In this document: piece by piece, positions 11,014-23,992 of the stretch
Layout of the letters: every line of letters begins with the position of its first letter
How positions within the stretch are numbered: position 1 is the stretch's first letter
Source of the DNA: Ilex aquifolium
Taxonomy: Eukaryota > Streptophyta > Magnoliopsida > Aquifoliales > Aquifoliaceae
Length of the DNA: 64,000 nucleotides
Assembly: GCA_951799425.1 (NCBI GenBank)
Contig: OX637393.1
Location: 25,128,744-25,192,743, forward strand
Reading direction: 5' to 3'
Notes under the pieces: generated by a model
What the model was told of the DNA's origin: nothing
Database searches by the model: none
Seen by the model: the letters and a program-made list of their open reading frames with translations, nothing else
Made by a program: the position numbers and the translations under genes

Positions 11014-13491
11014 TGTAACATCTCTAGATTTTATAAAATTAGAGATATAATTGTAAAACTCAAAAAACTCAAAATCTTAATTAAAAGGGTAAAACAATAA
11101 TTAGCTATTAAAGCACAGGTCACAAAATGCGAATTTTATATAACACGGATGATGAAATAGACCTCACTGCTGGATTCGTCTCGCGAAATGTAGTTATCCA
11201 GTCAATTTTCATTTGATTCTGAGATAGTTGGATTTTTTACGTGTTACGAAGCAATTGGATACCGCGCGACTAAAATTATTGCGATTAGACTTTTTTGCAG
11301 GACCCAAAAAATAATTTAAAATTAGTTAAATAAAAATATTCTAAACTTAATACGAGGCGAGATTTAATTGATTTGGAATAAAATTGAACCCGTTAAAATT
11401 AAATGTGTGGCTCGATGTAGGCCAAGAATTCAAAAGTATATAAAGTGGAAGACTTTTGATCTTCCACTCATTCTTGACTCGGAGGGCTCGGCTAGAAGAG
11501 AGAGAGAGAGAGAGAGAGAGAAATAAAAGGAAACAAAGAAAAGAGAAAATGAAACTTTCCATCTTCTCTCTTCGATCTAGTGAAATCTGGGCGACGACTC
11601 AACTCGAATCCAGTATTAAAGTTGCTCACAATGGCGAGGGCTACGCGTGGATACCAACCTCGTCTAATTATGATATTTTTCAAAAATCAAATTTTTGGTT
11701 CGGGATTAAATCAAGACTTGGGGAAGCTAGATTCAGGTTTTCTTGGGAGTTCTACTACGTGGGCTCACACTACAAGAGGTAGAGTTTTCCCTAGTTAGAT
11801 GTAATTTCTAAACGATGACATATGAAATTGGTAGATTATGAGTGTGTATCACATAGTAGCTCTTGACTAGTGTAATTAGTGGGTCAAATATAAGATTTAT
11901 AGTTAATCTTTTAATTATTGAAATCCTATTATGATTAACTTGGTGTATATTAATGTTAGTGGTTTAAAACATGTTAGTTGTACATTAGCATGACTTTATG
12001 TTTTAATGGCATATCAAGTTTAATAGAATTATTAGCTTATTATGTGATTATGAGATAATATGTATGTTAAATGATCATTTAGCATATGATTAGTGTGGTG
12101 AAATTGTGTTTATGTTTATAGAATTAATAAAAATGTTACCATGTTGGAAGTAACAAATATGCTAATTGTGTAAATTGATGTATTCTCTAGGTGTTTGCTT
12201 AAATGCCTAAGTGAAAATAAGTGTGTTAGTTGAGTTGATTATCTTCTATAACATGTTTGAGATGATGTTGAAAATGTCATTATATTGCACTCGTTATATA
12301 ATTGACATTATGAATGGTATTAAATGCAATTACACATTGCATTGCATATGCACGGGTTACATTAAATTCGTGGGTATTGACATGAGTGTGAGTGTGTGTG
12401 CATGAGTTTGGGTCAATCACCACTTAGGTGAGTTGATGGGTGGGCTCGCGAAAGTTGGGCTTAGGTCCAACTGAGTCGTACTAAATTTTGCATAAATAAA
12501 TATGTCGGGGTATAGCAAGAAAGACTAGATTCTCCCTTAGGTGCAAGACCCGCAAACCTTTGGATATGCACATTCTCGTAGTGTAACAAGCCCACAAAAT
12601 TGTGAGATGGCAAGGATAGAGTCACATGTTAAATGTCCTAAAAATCTATCTGAGGTGTGGTGTCTCTTTCGTGAAATACCACAAATCATCGCCCTACAAA
12701 GACACGAAAAATGAATTAGTTAGTCACTGAGTATACATAACACCAATGGCGGGGACTTGGAATGCCTGAATACATACGAATGCCATTGCATGTGTTGTGG
12801 GAGAATGGGATGGGGCTCGGTGTTGGTATTGCATGCGTGATTCTCATCTCATAGCATGACATGATTTATGACATTTGCTCATGATAAATATATTTGAATG
12901 AATGTATGAAATGATTGTTGCGTGTGACATTTCATATGCATTTGATTGAGAGGTATTCTCCATAGGAGTTACCCTATTGATCGTTGGTTCATCCTTTATG
13001 GAAATATTTTTCAGATATCGCACAGGCTTCTGCTGAAGACCCACCTACGGGCCTGCTTTGATGACAGAGTCGCACAGTGACTCTTATTTTGATGTTGTAG
13101 TCCCTTGTATATGTTTACTTTTGGCCTAATATAATTTTTGTAAATAAAAACTTGTTTTATATTAAAAAGGCATGTATATGTGACTCTTTTGGAACATTTA
13201 TTCTTTTATGAATGAATGTACATAGAGATGATGATTATGGTAGTATTCGATACTATGCGACTGAGTATAGATGAATGGACTCGGTGTGGTTAATCTTATA
13301 TGATTGCACAGGTTATGTTTTGCATAGAGCTCCCCATACAAATGAGAGTCTAGCCTGATTTTGTTAAGTTATGGATCCCAGTAAATAGGACGTAACGACG
13401 TGGTATCGAGTTACATGACATCTACGGGTATTCCGCGGGTTGATGGGTGATCAACCGGTTAAACGGGACCCACGAGAAATGGGGCGTCACA
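11014..13491 (+). mobile_element. LTR copy A of a chromovirus-type family (2.48 kb)
   Basis: Starts TGTAACATCTC and ends GGGGCGTCACA. Its internal order matches LTRs B and C: the 'ggatgatg..aga.ctcactg.tggat' block near 11140-11180, a tgtggc/'gccaag.att'/tataaa promoter-like segment near 11400-11445, and 'tgatgggtgatcaacc' near the end. A (GA)n run is at 11496-11520. No PBS follows and the flanks (acact / agaat) do not form a clean duplication, so it may be a solo LTR or a leftover of a deleted element. Confidence 0.75.
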
Positions 13492-13718
13492 AGAATTGAG
13501 GATGAAACACTTAGGATTTTATGTGACCTGGAGAGTTCAAATAAATAAATAGATCTCAAAAATGAATTCCTTGTATGAAAAGGAGCCCAATGACTATAAT
13601 ATTGAATATGTTTTATTGAAAAAAAAATACCATACTAGATACTCGAAGTATCCGAGCTGTCCATATAAGTATAGAATCTGTGAATTGACTTATCAATTAA
13701 CGCATCAAGAAAATCGGG
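13492..13718 (+). repeat. LTR-end remnant
   Basis: Ends atcggggcgttata, like the terminal GGGGCGTTACA of nearby LTRs. The rest has no recognised structure. Probably the tail of an older LTR that LTR A entered or replaced. Confidence 0.35.
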
Positions 13719-14154
13719 GCGTTATAGCACCTCTTTAGCTAAAAGACCCATTGGAATAATGGTGTCAAATTGAGAGAAACAAATGCTCAAATTGGTATGT
13801 GTGATTTTCACTTTGTACATTAAAGCATATTGTGAAAAATTGCTTCAATATTATGCTTTAACTATATTTTGCTTTTTGTTATTTTCAATATGTATAGATA
13901 TTATTAGCAATGCCAACAAATAAATAAAGTGATTGCACCTCATAAATTGTTAGTTGACAGAAATGATGATAAGCATTTAACATGTATAACACATGTTCTG
14001 TTTAATAAAGGTTTTAGCATCCGAAAGGTCATAAAAAATTTTCAAAAAAATAATGAAATTAATATGTGTGCATTCTTGTGTTTAGAATAGTGCTCTTTAA
14101 AGAATTTACAATGAAAAGTGAATAGAAAACAAACCGATAGATTAGACTCGTCGA
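13719..14154. other. Unassigned sequence upstream of Athila D
   Basis: AT-rich, no ORF above background, no element ends recognised. Confidence 0.3.
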
Positions 14155-15188
14155 ATGAATAATCAACCCTAAAAAGTTACATTTTCCATATGAGTTAAAG
14201 GGGTAATTGCATTAATTAAATAGTTAAAGCGTTAAAAGTAAATTAATATTATTACTAATGGGTGGAAAAATAATATTTTGAAAATATAGGGCCCCAAAAG
14301 TAAATTTGGAAAGCTAAGGGACTAAGGAGCAAAAAGGAGAAATTGGAGGAAGCATACCAGTGTTCGGACGCCCCTACACTGTAACGCCCCAATCCATTTA
14401 GCAATATTAAGAGTGAAAATTATACAAATAACAAATAAATTGAATTTCTATTTAATATTAGAATCACTAAACTCCTAAAAAATGAATAAACAACCTCTCG
14501 ATAACATTTTAAATTACAACCACTCGAAAATCTTTCATTCGTTGATCAACCCGATTCTCCACCAAATTTTACTCCAAATTCAACCAACAACTGAGACGTA
14601 AATGGGGGGTAAATTGAGGAAAGCTCAGTAAATAATTTAAAATATAATATACGAAGTCAAAGGGCGAGACGATAATTTATCAACTAACTGATAATCAATC
14701 GATGACACATGGATTAATACGATAATTTATAGAGCACAAAAATATTGAACATGTCAACGAACTTGAATGCTCGAACAATTAAATCAATCATGGTTGAACA
14801 CTCGATCAATCCCGACAACAAGCTAGGCATCACTCGGTGTATTTTAATACAGTAATGTTAACCCCTCGGGGCCATGAACACAATCCATAATCATAACCAC
14901 CCCACCGAGTGTACCTCACGCACGAGTCAAAAAACTCAAGTATTCCACCAATATCAACATCACAACGATTAACGATAAGTCAAACGAAATATCAATAATT
15001 GAACGAAAAATCATTTTAGAACTCGAAACTGAAACAATACTACAATTCAAATACGAATATGACAATTTCAATAAAATATTCTTTGCAAAGAGATTAAAGG
15101 AATGCATACCATGTATAAATGACTTACCCAATTCTCAGTAAAAATCAATATCTAATACTCGAGAATATTATACTTGAATTTCAATTTG

Positions 15189-17766
15189 TGTGACGCCCCT
15201 AAAATCGGGGATCTTTTGTCAACCCGTTGATCATCCATCAACCCGCAAAAATACTCATGAATGTCGCATAACCCGACACTACGACACAACATCCCCATTA
15301 TCGGGATCACAATAACACAAAATTTGGATAGAGTCTCCCTTGTACCGGACACTCCCAAACGCATAACCTGTATACCATTCAACCACATAACCCATCCAAG
15401 GTCCAATATACATCAATTACTCTTAATGTAACACTATTTACCCCCTTGAAGTGTGAGGACTCAAGTCCCGGAAGCATAGCAAAATATTTGAAATTTTGAA
15501 GTTTGAAGAAAACCTACCGGTAGAAGATATGCAAGTTCTACTGGTAGAAAAAGGCTACTGGAAATGTTCTACCGCAGAAACTTGACGTTCTACCGGTAGG
15601 AAATGCCTACTAGAAAAGTTCTACCGGTAGTAGAGCTCATCGTTCTACCGGTAGGTCTTCCCAGTTTTCTCCCGATTCCATCATTTTTCAATTTCAATCC
15701 ATTCCAACCCTTTACAACACCAACCCAAACTCATATAACATCAATTTTAAGTAAAATACAGTTCATATGAGTTCACTTTACAATCATTTACATACAATTT
15801 CATATCCAAAACTAAATAACATAATAGTTTTTAAAAAACATGATTCAAAAGCCACATCTCGACTTTTCTTCAACAATAAGGGCCCGAATGAGAGCCGATT
15901 ACTGGCGCATGTCCCGCACCTGAAATGTTGTCCCCATAAAGGGTGAGCCACGCTCAATAGGGTATCTCCTAAAGAGATTACTCCCCAACCTAGATGCATA
16001 TGAAATGTTCACATGCAAATCACAAGCAACATTACTCCATTCAAGAATATACAATTCAATAATGGAATCCTCTATGTCATGCCATGTTATGAGATGAGAC
16101 TCACACATGCAACTCAACCCGAGCCTTTACTGGCTCCCTCAACACATGCAACGCTATGCGTATGAATTCGGGCATTCCAAGCCACCGCCATTGATGTTGC
16201 ACATCCAATGACCATTATAAATCTCGGGTCTTTCTTGGGGTGGGTATCTATGGACTCACACCAACGGGCACCCAACCGACACGACATTAATGGACTTTCA
16301 CCAGCGACTTCGCGTACACCGACACACTTTATGGACTCTACACCAATGGAGTGCGTATCCAATAACCGGGTCTTGCATCCGAGGGACAATCTAGCCCTTC
16401 TTGCTAACCTCGACCCTATTTTCAATGCAAACCGTGCGACTCAGTCGAACCATTGACCCAACTATCCCGAGGCCACGCATTATCCACCAAGAATGGTGTT
16501 TGATCAAACCATGCACACACACCCACACTCATGTCAATGCTCACAAATGCGATGTTTCTCGTGCATATTCAATGTAAATGTACAATTACATTTCATATCC
16601 TTATGCAACTAAGATCTTAATTGCAATTTCATATCATGTTCCATATGTCATGTGAACATAATGAAAAACATTCTATCTCATTCAACATTCCCAATTGACA
16701 ATTATATCATAAGCATATAATTACAATTTACAACATCATCCAAACATGTTATTCCAATTTCATCAAACCAACATACTTCAATCATTCAAGGCATTTTATC
16801 AAACATCCACATACATCATTCAAGGCAATTTATTAACACCCACATATATCATTCAAGGCATTTTATTAAACAACCATATGTATCACATTTCTCAAGAAAT
16901 CACATCAAGTAATTTCTACATACTCAATTCAAGTTAGAATTGATTTTACCCATTTCTATACCGACTTTTCACATTTCAACTATCATAGGTAAGTGTCACA
17001 CAAGAGATTACACCTCTAACACCCTACACATTCCATATAACAACCCTAGATTGGAAATAAACATAGTTAGGAAAGAATCATACATCTTGAAGTGTAAAAA
17101 CAAGTTGTAGAAACCTTCAAGAACACAAACCAAGCTCAAACCTTGATTTTTCCCAAAATTCTGTTTTTGAATCTTTGGTGAAATCCAAAATTTTTTTTAC
17201 GTAGTTTCTAGCCCTCGTCGAGTAGAGAGACTTTAATTCTTGGCCCAAGTCGATTCGACCAAAGGAATGTCGTAGATCGTAGAGAGAAGTTGAAACTCTC
17301 TCTTTTTCCCTCTCTTCCCTCTCCAACGTAAAAACCCAGCTGAAATGGGAATGAAATCTGATTTTATCCCCATTTATACCCCTTGAAATGCTTGACCCTC
17401 GTCGCGCCACACGTCCTCCTTTCTCGGGTCTGGTTTTGTCCCGAAACGATTAAATCTCGTCCTGGTTCAAGATCAAATTTTTTTTATTTGAACTAGATTT
17501 AAATTATTTTTTAATTTTCAAAATTTAATTTCATGTCTCTTTTTAGGTCATGCGACACTCGATCGCCCCGTAAAACGCGAAAAATCAGACTGTCTCAGAA
17601 TTCGACGAAAATTGACTAAGTAACTAGATTTCGCGAGACGAATCCAACAGTGAGATCCGTTTCGTCATCCGAGTTCTAGAAAAATTTGGATTTTTAACCC
17701 GTACCGTAGTGAAAAATTACCGTATTGCCCTTCTTCACAAAAAATCAATTTTACCCGAATTTTACA
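15189..17766 (-). mobile_element. Solo LTR B, same family as LTRs A and C (2.58 kb)
   Basis: In minus sense it begins TGTAAAATTCGGG and ends GGGGCGTCACA, with the same block order as LTR A and the 5' LTR of C. The flanks atttg (15184-15188) and atccg (17767-17771) match at 3 of 5 bases, so the duplication is decayed or doubtful. Sequence of LTR I resumes on both sides. It contains a palindromic ACCGGT array (15511-15656). Confidence 0.75.
15511..15656. repeat. Palindromic ctaccggtag array in LTR B
   Basis: Exact or near copies of ctaccggtag at about 15513, 15536, 15590, 15620 and 15645, spaced by 20-50 bases, with ttctaccggtag as the recurring core. Each copy is self-complementary. Confidence 0.85.
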
Positions 17767-18533
17767 ATCCGAATGAATCGAAAACCACAGTTCAATTCTC
17801 TTGTAAAACTCTTCGTTTACATCTCTTTTTCCTTTTCTTTATTACGGGTAGATAGCTCCTTGATAATATTTGTAAGGAAGAGAATGTAGCAAATCATCCT
17901 TTATAGCTAATGACTCATGAGCGAAGTGAGTGACACGTGGTGCTAAACATGACTCAGCTGTATGTTTTTTAGAGCAATGTCCACCAAGCTTAACAATCCA
18001 TCACTTATCCATATTTTCTTTTCATTTTATTATTACAGCACATGCTTTTTACTATTTTATTCTTTCCTTCTCTTTTTCTTTCAAAGTCTTTCACGTGAAA
18101 GACTAGCCTACCTATACTTTCTCATGTATTTATACTTTATTTCCTTTTATTTTATATATTATAGATTAGCTAAAAAATTTCAATATTTCTTAAGCTTTCT
18201 CCACAAAACTCATCATATTTTCATACTTACATTCAATACTTGCCCACCTCTTGTCAAATTATTACTTTAATTTTAGTTTTTCCTTTACTCGATAAATTTT
18301 GGTCTCAATAAATTTTATAATATCCAACTCTTTCATAATTAAATCCTAATGCGTAGTTTGACCTCAAATTAACGTTCGTATAATTTTCAACAATATCATA
18401 AGATCAATTTTTTTTAATTATTTAATCATTTTCGAGTCGAGGATCGGTCTTCACATACACCATGCGAATGGTGAAGCCCTGCATCAGCTCAAAGCCCAAG
18501 GAGAAAACAACTAGAGTTCCAGAGAAAAAACAC

Positions 18534-18571
18534 TGTCCGAACGGTGGAGGCTGGCGTCCGGCCGGTGGTTA
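18534..18571. repeat. CCGGCCGG-type palindrome cluster in D's LTR
   Basis: Holds gtccgaacggtgg and gtccggccggtgg, two related self-complementary or near-palindromic words in the U3 part of D's LTR. It is shorter than the arrays in B, C, F and H. Confidence 0.5.
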
Positions 18572-19775
18572 AACTGAATTTGATGTCTTCTCTCCCATTG
18601 GTTTGCCTTGTGTCTTATTGGTCCATCGTGGAAGCTGCCGCCCAATGAACCTTATATAAATACCCCCTCCCTCCATTTTTAAAAGGGATCTTTCAAATTT
18701 AAAAAAAAGGCTTTCATAGCCAACTCTCTATTCTACATTTTTTGAAGACCTCCTCCTACTTGGAGTGTTGAACCTCTCTCAATTTTCCTAGCCTTGCCTT
18801 AGCCAAGAAAGAGTGGTGGTGTTTAAATCCAACCTTTGGGAAAAGTTAGGAGCTTTTGTTTACATTTATTATTTTGTATTGTAATTCTAATCTTGCTTGG
18901 ATTAATGAAGATTACCTACTTTTCTAAGTTGTCTATGACTATGAAGTGTGGGTAGTTTTTCATTAGCGCTTTAGTGAGGGGAAATGGCTTATATAATATT
19001 GATTGAGTATATGTTGTATTGTTAGTCTATACTTTATTGTTATATACCTCCCTTAAATGATGGATGATACTTTCCTTTAATATTTTGTACTTTGTATTCC
19101 TAATGTATAACTTAAGTTATGCTTATGGTTTATGCAAGTATCGAGCTAGGTTTATCCTTTACATTATGTACTTCATGTATGATTCAATGAATCATTAAGC
19201 TGGAATTTATGTAAAAATCGGGAGATTGGTTATAGACGATTTAAGTCTCGGCATATCCATTACTTTTGGTTCAATGCATAATCCGGAGCTATATTTTTCA
19301 TTAAATCATAAACCTTCTGATCAACTATCAGAGTGAACTTTTGAATGGTTATTACACCTTCAGGTTTACTAGGGTAATTAGGTTGTGGTATGGAGTATAA
19401 ACCTTTCGGTGACCCTAACGGTTGCTGTGTTATGGTTTTATATTAAATACTTTTTGATTAACTTACCATTGATGTGGGGGTTAATTGTAGTATTGTAGCA
19501 GTATCATAAACTCAAGCAATGACATACATGTCTCGGTCCCCGAACTAACGAGCGTCCTTTTAATTTATTGCAAACTCATTTTTTTAAGCACTTTATTTTT
19601 ATGCACTAAGCTCACACCACAATCCATTGTTTCACAATCTTTCTCTAGGTTTCATTCACCTTTTTTCTGTTTAATTTTCCCATATATAACTCCCTGAGAA
19701 ATCGACCTTGGACTTCACCGATAAATATTACAACTTGACCACTTATATTTGGGTGTGTATGATAAATCAAGTTTT

Positions 19776-19793
19776 TGGCGTCATTATTGGGGA
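19776..19793 (+). other. Degenerate primer binding site of D
   Basis: tggcgtcattattgggga, following the LTR after agttt-type spacer bases, matches E's PBS (complement of the tRNA-Asp 3' end) with several changes. The site is decayed. Confidence 0.75.
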
Positions 19794-19899
19794 GTTACGG
19801 TAGTTTGAAAGAAAAGAGAAAGGAAAGTTGCTTATATTGTGGTATATGTATTTATTGTTTCATTTATCTTGTTGTCATTTTTGTTTATGTTTGTCAAGT

Positions 19900-21509
19900 T
19901 AGTAGGGTCTGTAAATCAGTCTAGTTCATCATAATCATCATCATCACAATCATCTACAAACTCTTTTACAACGGCCATGTTGAAAGATTTTGAGGAAGTA
20001 TATGGTGCATTGCAAGGTAATTCTAAAACGGTCATGTTGAAATTTTTTCCTTTTTCTTTGAAGGATAAAACTAAACAATGGTTAAATTCTTTGAAAGCTT
20101 AGTCCATTCGAAGTTAGCAAGTCTTACAATCTGAATTTTTAAAGAAATTTTTCCCTGTACACCAAACCAATACATTAACATGTCAAATCATGAATTTTTC
20201 TTTAAAAGTGGGAGAAACTTTTTATCAATGTTGGGAGATATTTAAAGATCTTCTCCAAGATTACCCACATCATGCATTCAAGAGTTGGACCCTAGTTGGT
20301 TTCTTTTATGATTCCTTTCCCTTTGCATTACTTCAATTTGTGAAAATGATGGCCCAAAAAAAGTTCATGGGAAAGAATCTTGATAAGGCATTCAAATTTT
20401 TTGACACCATTTTTGAGAGTTCTCAAATGTAGGACTCGGACTCACCAAATATTGTTGGAACTAGACCATCTACATTCCAGGGAAGGAAATATGTGTTGAA
20501 AGAGGATGATGACCTAAGGTTCAGATTGACTACTTTGTCTCGAAACCTAGATGCTCTAGAAATGAAAGAGGTCAATGAAGTTTTTGTTGTGTCTCATACT
20601 GACCAGTTGTGTGGAATTTGTACTTTGTCAGGACATCCTACAAGAAAGTGTCCCACAATCCCAGCATTTAAGGAAGTCTTGATAGAAAAGTCCAATGCCA
20701 TTTTCAACTTTAACAAGCCTTATTCTAACCTATATTCTAAGACTTATAATCCAGGGTGGCAGAACCACCATAACTTCAGCCGAAGAAACACACAACCTAT
20801 GAATCAGCAATAAAGTCCACCTCCACCACAAGCTTAGGCACAACAACCATATCCACCTTACCAACCACCACACAAAAGAAGCCTAGAAGATACCTTGAAT
20901 CAGTCCATTCAAAGTTAGATGAGTTTCAATACTCAATCTACTCATGCATTCAATAATTTCAAAGCCCAAGCATCACAGACCATTGATGATGTGAAAAGTC
21001 ACATAGCTAAGTTGACCTAGTCTTTGAGCACAACGGAGAAGGAAAAATTCTCATCTCAACCTAAACCTCCATAGGGTCAAACCTATGCTAATGTTTCATC
21101 ATCTGAATCTTCTCAGGGCCAAGTCCAAGTAGTTACCACATTGAGAAGTGGTAAAGTGATTGACAAGACCATCAAAACCAAAATCCTTGAACCACTAGTT
21201 AAGTCAATTCCTTTAAATGAACCTACTGTTCAAAAGGAAACAAAGTTGCCTGACGAGAAAGAGAAATCAAATCCTATTCCTTTACCTTTTCCTCAACAAG
21301 TCAAGAAACTTCAACCATTAAACAATCATGCTGAAATTTTTGAGTTGTTTCAGCAAGTGAAGATTTATATCTCCTTGTTGGATGCAACTAAACAAGTCCC
21401 ATAATATGCTAAGTTTTTTGAAAGATCTTTACACAGTGAAAAGAAGGTTCACTGTACAAAAAAGGCATTTTTGACTAAACAGGCTAGTGCTATCATTCAG
21501 CACAAGGCC
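19900..21509 (+). pseudogene. Athila D gag (decayed)
   Basis: Capsid-like blocks in order: FEEVYG..LQGN (19990), KDKTKQWLNSL (20066), MNFSLKVGETFYQCWEIFKDLL (20190) and VGFFYDSFP (20300). A nucleocapsid zinc knuckle of the form Cx2Cx4Hx4C follows at about 20614-20660 (CGIC..GH..KC). The Gln/Pro-rich linker and the block VVTTLRSGKVIDK (21130) follow as in E. Several stops and missing N-terminal sequence show it is dead. It is interrupted at 21509 by element C, and the next D codons are at 28244. Confidence 0.85.
21505..21509. repeat. 5-bp target duplication of C, left
   Basis: aggcc, repeated exactly at 28239-28243 after C's terminal CA. Confidence 0.9.
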
Positions 21510-23850
21510 TGTAAAGCCCAAAAAAATTAAAATTTTATTAAAGAGAGCAAAACGGTAATTAGCGGTTATGGTGCGGGTTGAAAACTCAAATTTTTTTATA
21601 ACTCGGATGATGGAACAGACCTCATTATTGGATTTATCTCACAAAATCTAGCTACTCAGTCAATTTTCATTAAATTCTGAGATAGTTAGATTTTTTCCAT
21701 CTTACGAGGCGATCAGGTATCATGTGATTAAAATAAATGCGATCAAGTTTTATTTGCGAAAAATGAGAAATAATTTAAATTTATTTCAAATAAAATATAC
21801 CAAACTTAACACGAAACGAGATTTAATTGATTCAGGATAAAATCGGATAAAAAAAAAACAGGACGTGTGGCACATTGTGAGCCAAGCATTAGAGAGTATA
21901 AAAAGGGGGACAAATCATATTTTCCCCATTGTGTTGCTGGGTTTTCCGGAAAAAGAGAAAAGAGAGAGAAAATAGAAAAACCAAACTTCTCCAACCTTTT
22001 TTTTCCGATCCAGGGCAATCCAATCGTCGAATCTCTTTGGGCAAGAATAAAGGTTGTTCTACGCGATGAGAGCTACGCGTACGTACCAAAGATCGCGAGT
22101 TTCGTCAAAATCAAAAAGACGGGATTGTTGGGATCAAATCTTTGAAGCTTGATTCGATTTTTGAGGTTTTTCCACGTATATTATGCTTTAAGAAGTATAG
22201 TTTCTTTCCTAACTAGGTTTATTTCCAACCTACGGTTGAAATATGAAATTGGTAGGGTGTTAGAGATGAAATTTCATGTATAACACATGCCTCAGGTGTT
22301 AGAAAATGGAAATGAGTATAAGAGAATGTTTAAACCAAGTCTTGTATGATTGGGTGTTGATGAAATTGCTTGTTTGAGAATTTCATGAGAAATGTTTTAA
22401 TTTGGGCATGCTATGTGTTTACATAATCTATGTGCCTTATGGATGTTTGATAAAATGCCTATGGTTAATAAAGTGTGTTATGTGTATATAATATGCTATG
22501 ACATGATTTGGTGGTGTTGTGGAATGTCATTATATGCTTTATGATATAATGTACACTGAGAAATTGGAATATGTTCATATTATGCTCATAGTATGATGAA
22601 TATGCTATTGCAATTGCAAATTGAGAACTTGATTGCATAGTGATATGGAATGCAATTGTTCATTACATTTGCATATGCACGGGTAACATCGCATTCGTGG
22701 ACAATTGACATGAGTGTGAGTGTGTATGCATGGATTTGATCAAACACCATCCTTGGTGGTTGATACTTGAGCTCGGGAAAGTTGGACCCAGGTTCGGCTG
22801 AGTTGCAATGAAAACAAGGGTTAGGGTTAGCAAGAAGGGCTAGATTCTCCCTTGGGTGAAAGACCCTGTAACTTCAGATACGCACTCTCGTTGGTATTGA
22901 GTCTATAAAGTGTGTCAGCGTACGCGGAGCCGTTGGTGGAAGTCCATAAATACTCACTCCAAAAAAGACTCAGAATTTTTAGAAAATGGTTATTTGATGT
23001 TCAACAACAATGGCGGAGGCTTGGAATGTCCGGATGCATACACATGGTATTGCATGTGTTATGGGAGCCAGTGGAGGGCTTGGGTTGCATTGTATATGTG
23101 GCTTTCATCTCATGACATGGCATAACATTGTGGTATTCATTTATGAATTGTATATTCTCAAATGAATGCTTGTTTGTTGAATTGCATGTGAACATTTCAT
23201 ATGCATCTAGATTGGGGAGTAGCCTCCTTAGGAGATATCTATTGAGCGTGGCTCACCCTTTCTAAGGAATACATTTCAGGTGCGGAACAAACGCTGATGG
23301 ACTGCCCTCACTTGGGTCCTTGTTGATGAAGAAGCCAGATTGTGGCTTTTTGGGAAATCAGATTTTTGTAATCAAATATGTGATTTGCGTTGGACTTGTA
23401 AAATTGTATAAAGGGGACATGTAATGAATTCTTTTGGACAATATTTTCCATGTAAATGAATGAATGGATGATTATGGTATCAGTTTGAATGATTTAGAGT
23501 TAGAAATGGAAAGATTTGGGGAAAATCTGGGCTCAGATACTGGTACCTAAATGATTAAGTATCGGTACCACGTTGTCAGATGACCCAGGTACCGGTACCT
23601 AGACTTACGGGTACCAGTACCTGGATTCTAGTGGGCTCAGGTACCGATACCAAGGCTTTAGGTACTGGTATCCCGATGGACAGTGGGCTCAAGTATCGGT
23701 ATCACGACAAATAGGTACTGGTACGTAAAAAATAATGGGCTTAGGTACTGATACCAGTGTATATAGGTATCGCTACCTGGAAAATAGAAGGCCCAAGTAC
23801 CAGTACCACGTATTAGAGATACTGGTACCTTGTCCCAGAATTTGAAAATT
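21510..23850 (+). repeat. 5' LTR of C (3' end deleted)
   Basis: Shares block order with LTRs A and B. It has agtataaaaaggggg (21894-21908) as a TATA-like promoter. The GGTACC palindrome array lies at 23530-23832. The terminal 'tgatgggtgatcaac...gtgtcaca' part that ends the 3' LTR is missing here, and the leader of gag follows without a PBS. Confidence 0.8.
23530..23832. repeat. GGTACCGGTACC-type palindrome array, 5' LTR of C
   Basis: Repeats of ggta[c/t]cggtacc-like words every 40-50 bases, alternating with spacer text such as 'gtgggctcaggtaccgatac'. Units diverge mainly by transitions. The same array, shortened, is in the 3' LTR at 27758-27988. Confidence 0.85.
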
Positions 23851-23992
23851 TTAAAATATAACACTAATGGGCATTCAATCTTTGAACGACCCCTACTAGT
23901 GAGACAAAGGGAAAAAATTCTCAATGTTTTGACTTTGATCCCTACTTTAGGATACTAAGTTAGTGCTCTATTGTTATCTTACGTGTGTGTAG

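Larger units (their letters stand above)
14380..18455 (-). mobile_element. Solo LTR I (about 1.49 kb without insert B)
   Basis: In minus sense it begins TGTGAAGACCG and ends GGGGCGTTACA. It is flanked by an exact 5-bp duplication tacac (14375-14379 and 18456-18460). Neither PBS nor polypurine tract nor coding region is inside, which fits a solo LTR left by recombination between two LTRs. It is interrupted by LTR B (15189-17766). Confidence 0.85.
14155..19769 (+). repeat. 5' LTR of Athila D (split by solo LTR I)
   Basis: The left part (about 14155-14379) and right part (18456-19769) add to about 1.54 kb, close to E's 1.61 kb LTR. The right part holds tatataaatacc (about 18653) as a TATA-like box and ends tgataaatca directly before the PBS spacer. 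The text around the junction (cccctacac / tacaccatgcg) becomes continuous when I and one tacac are removed. Confidence 0.75.
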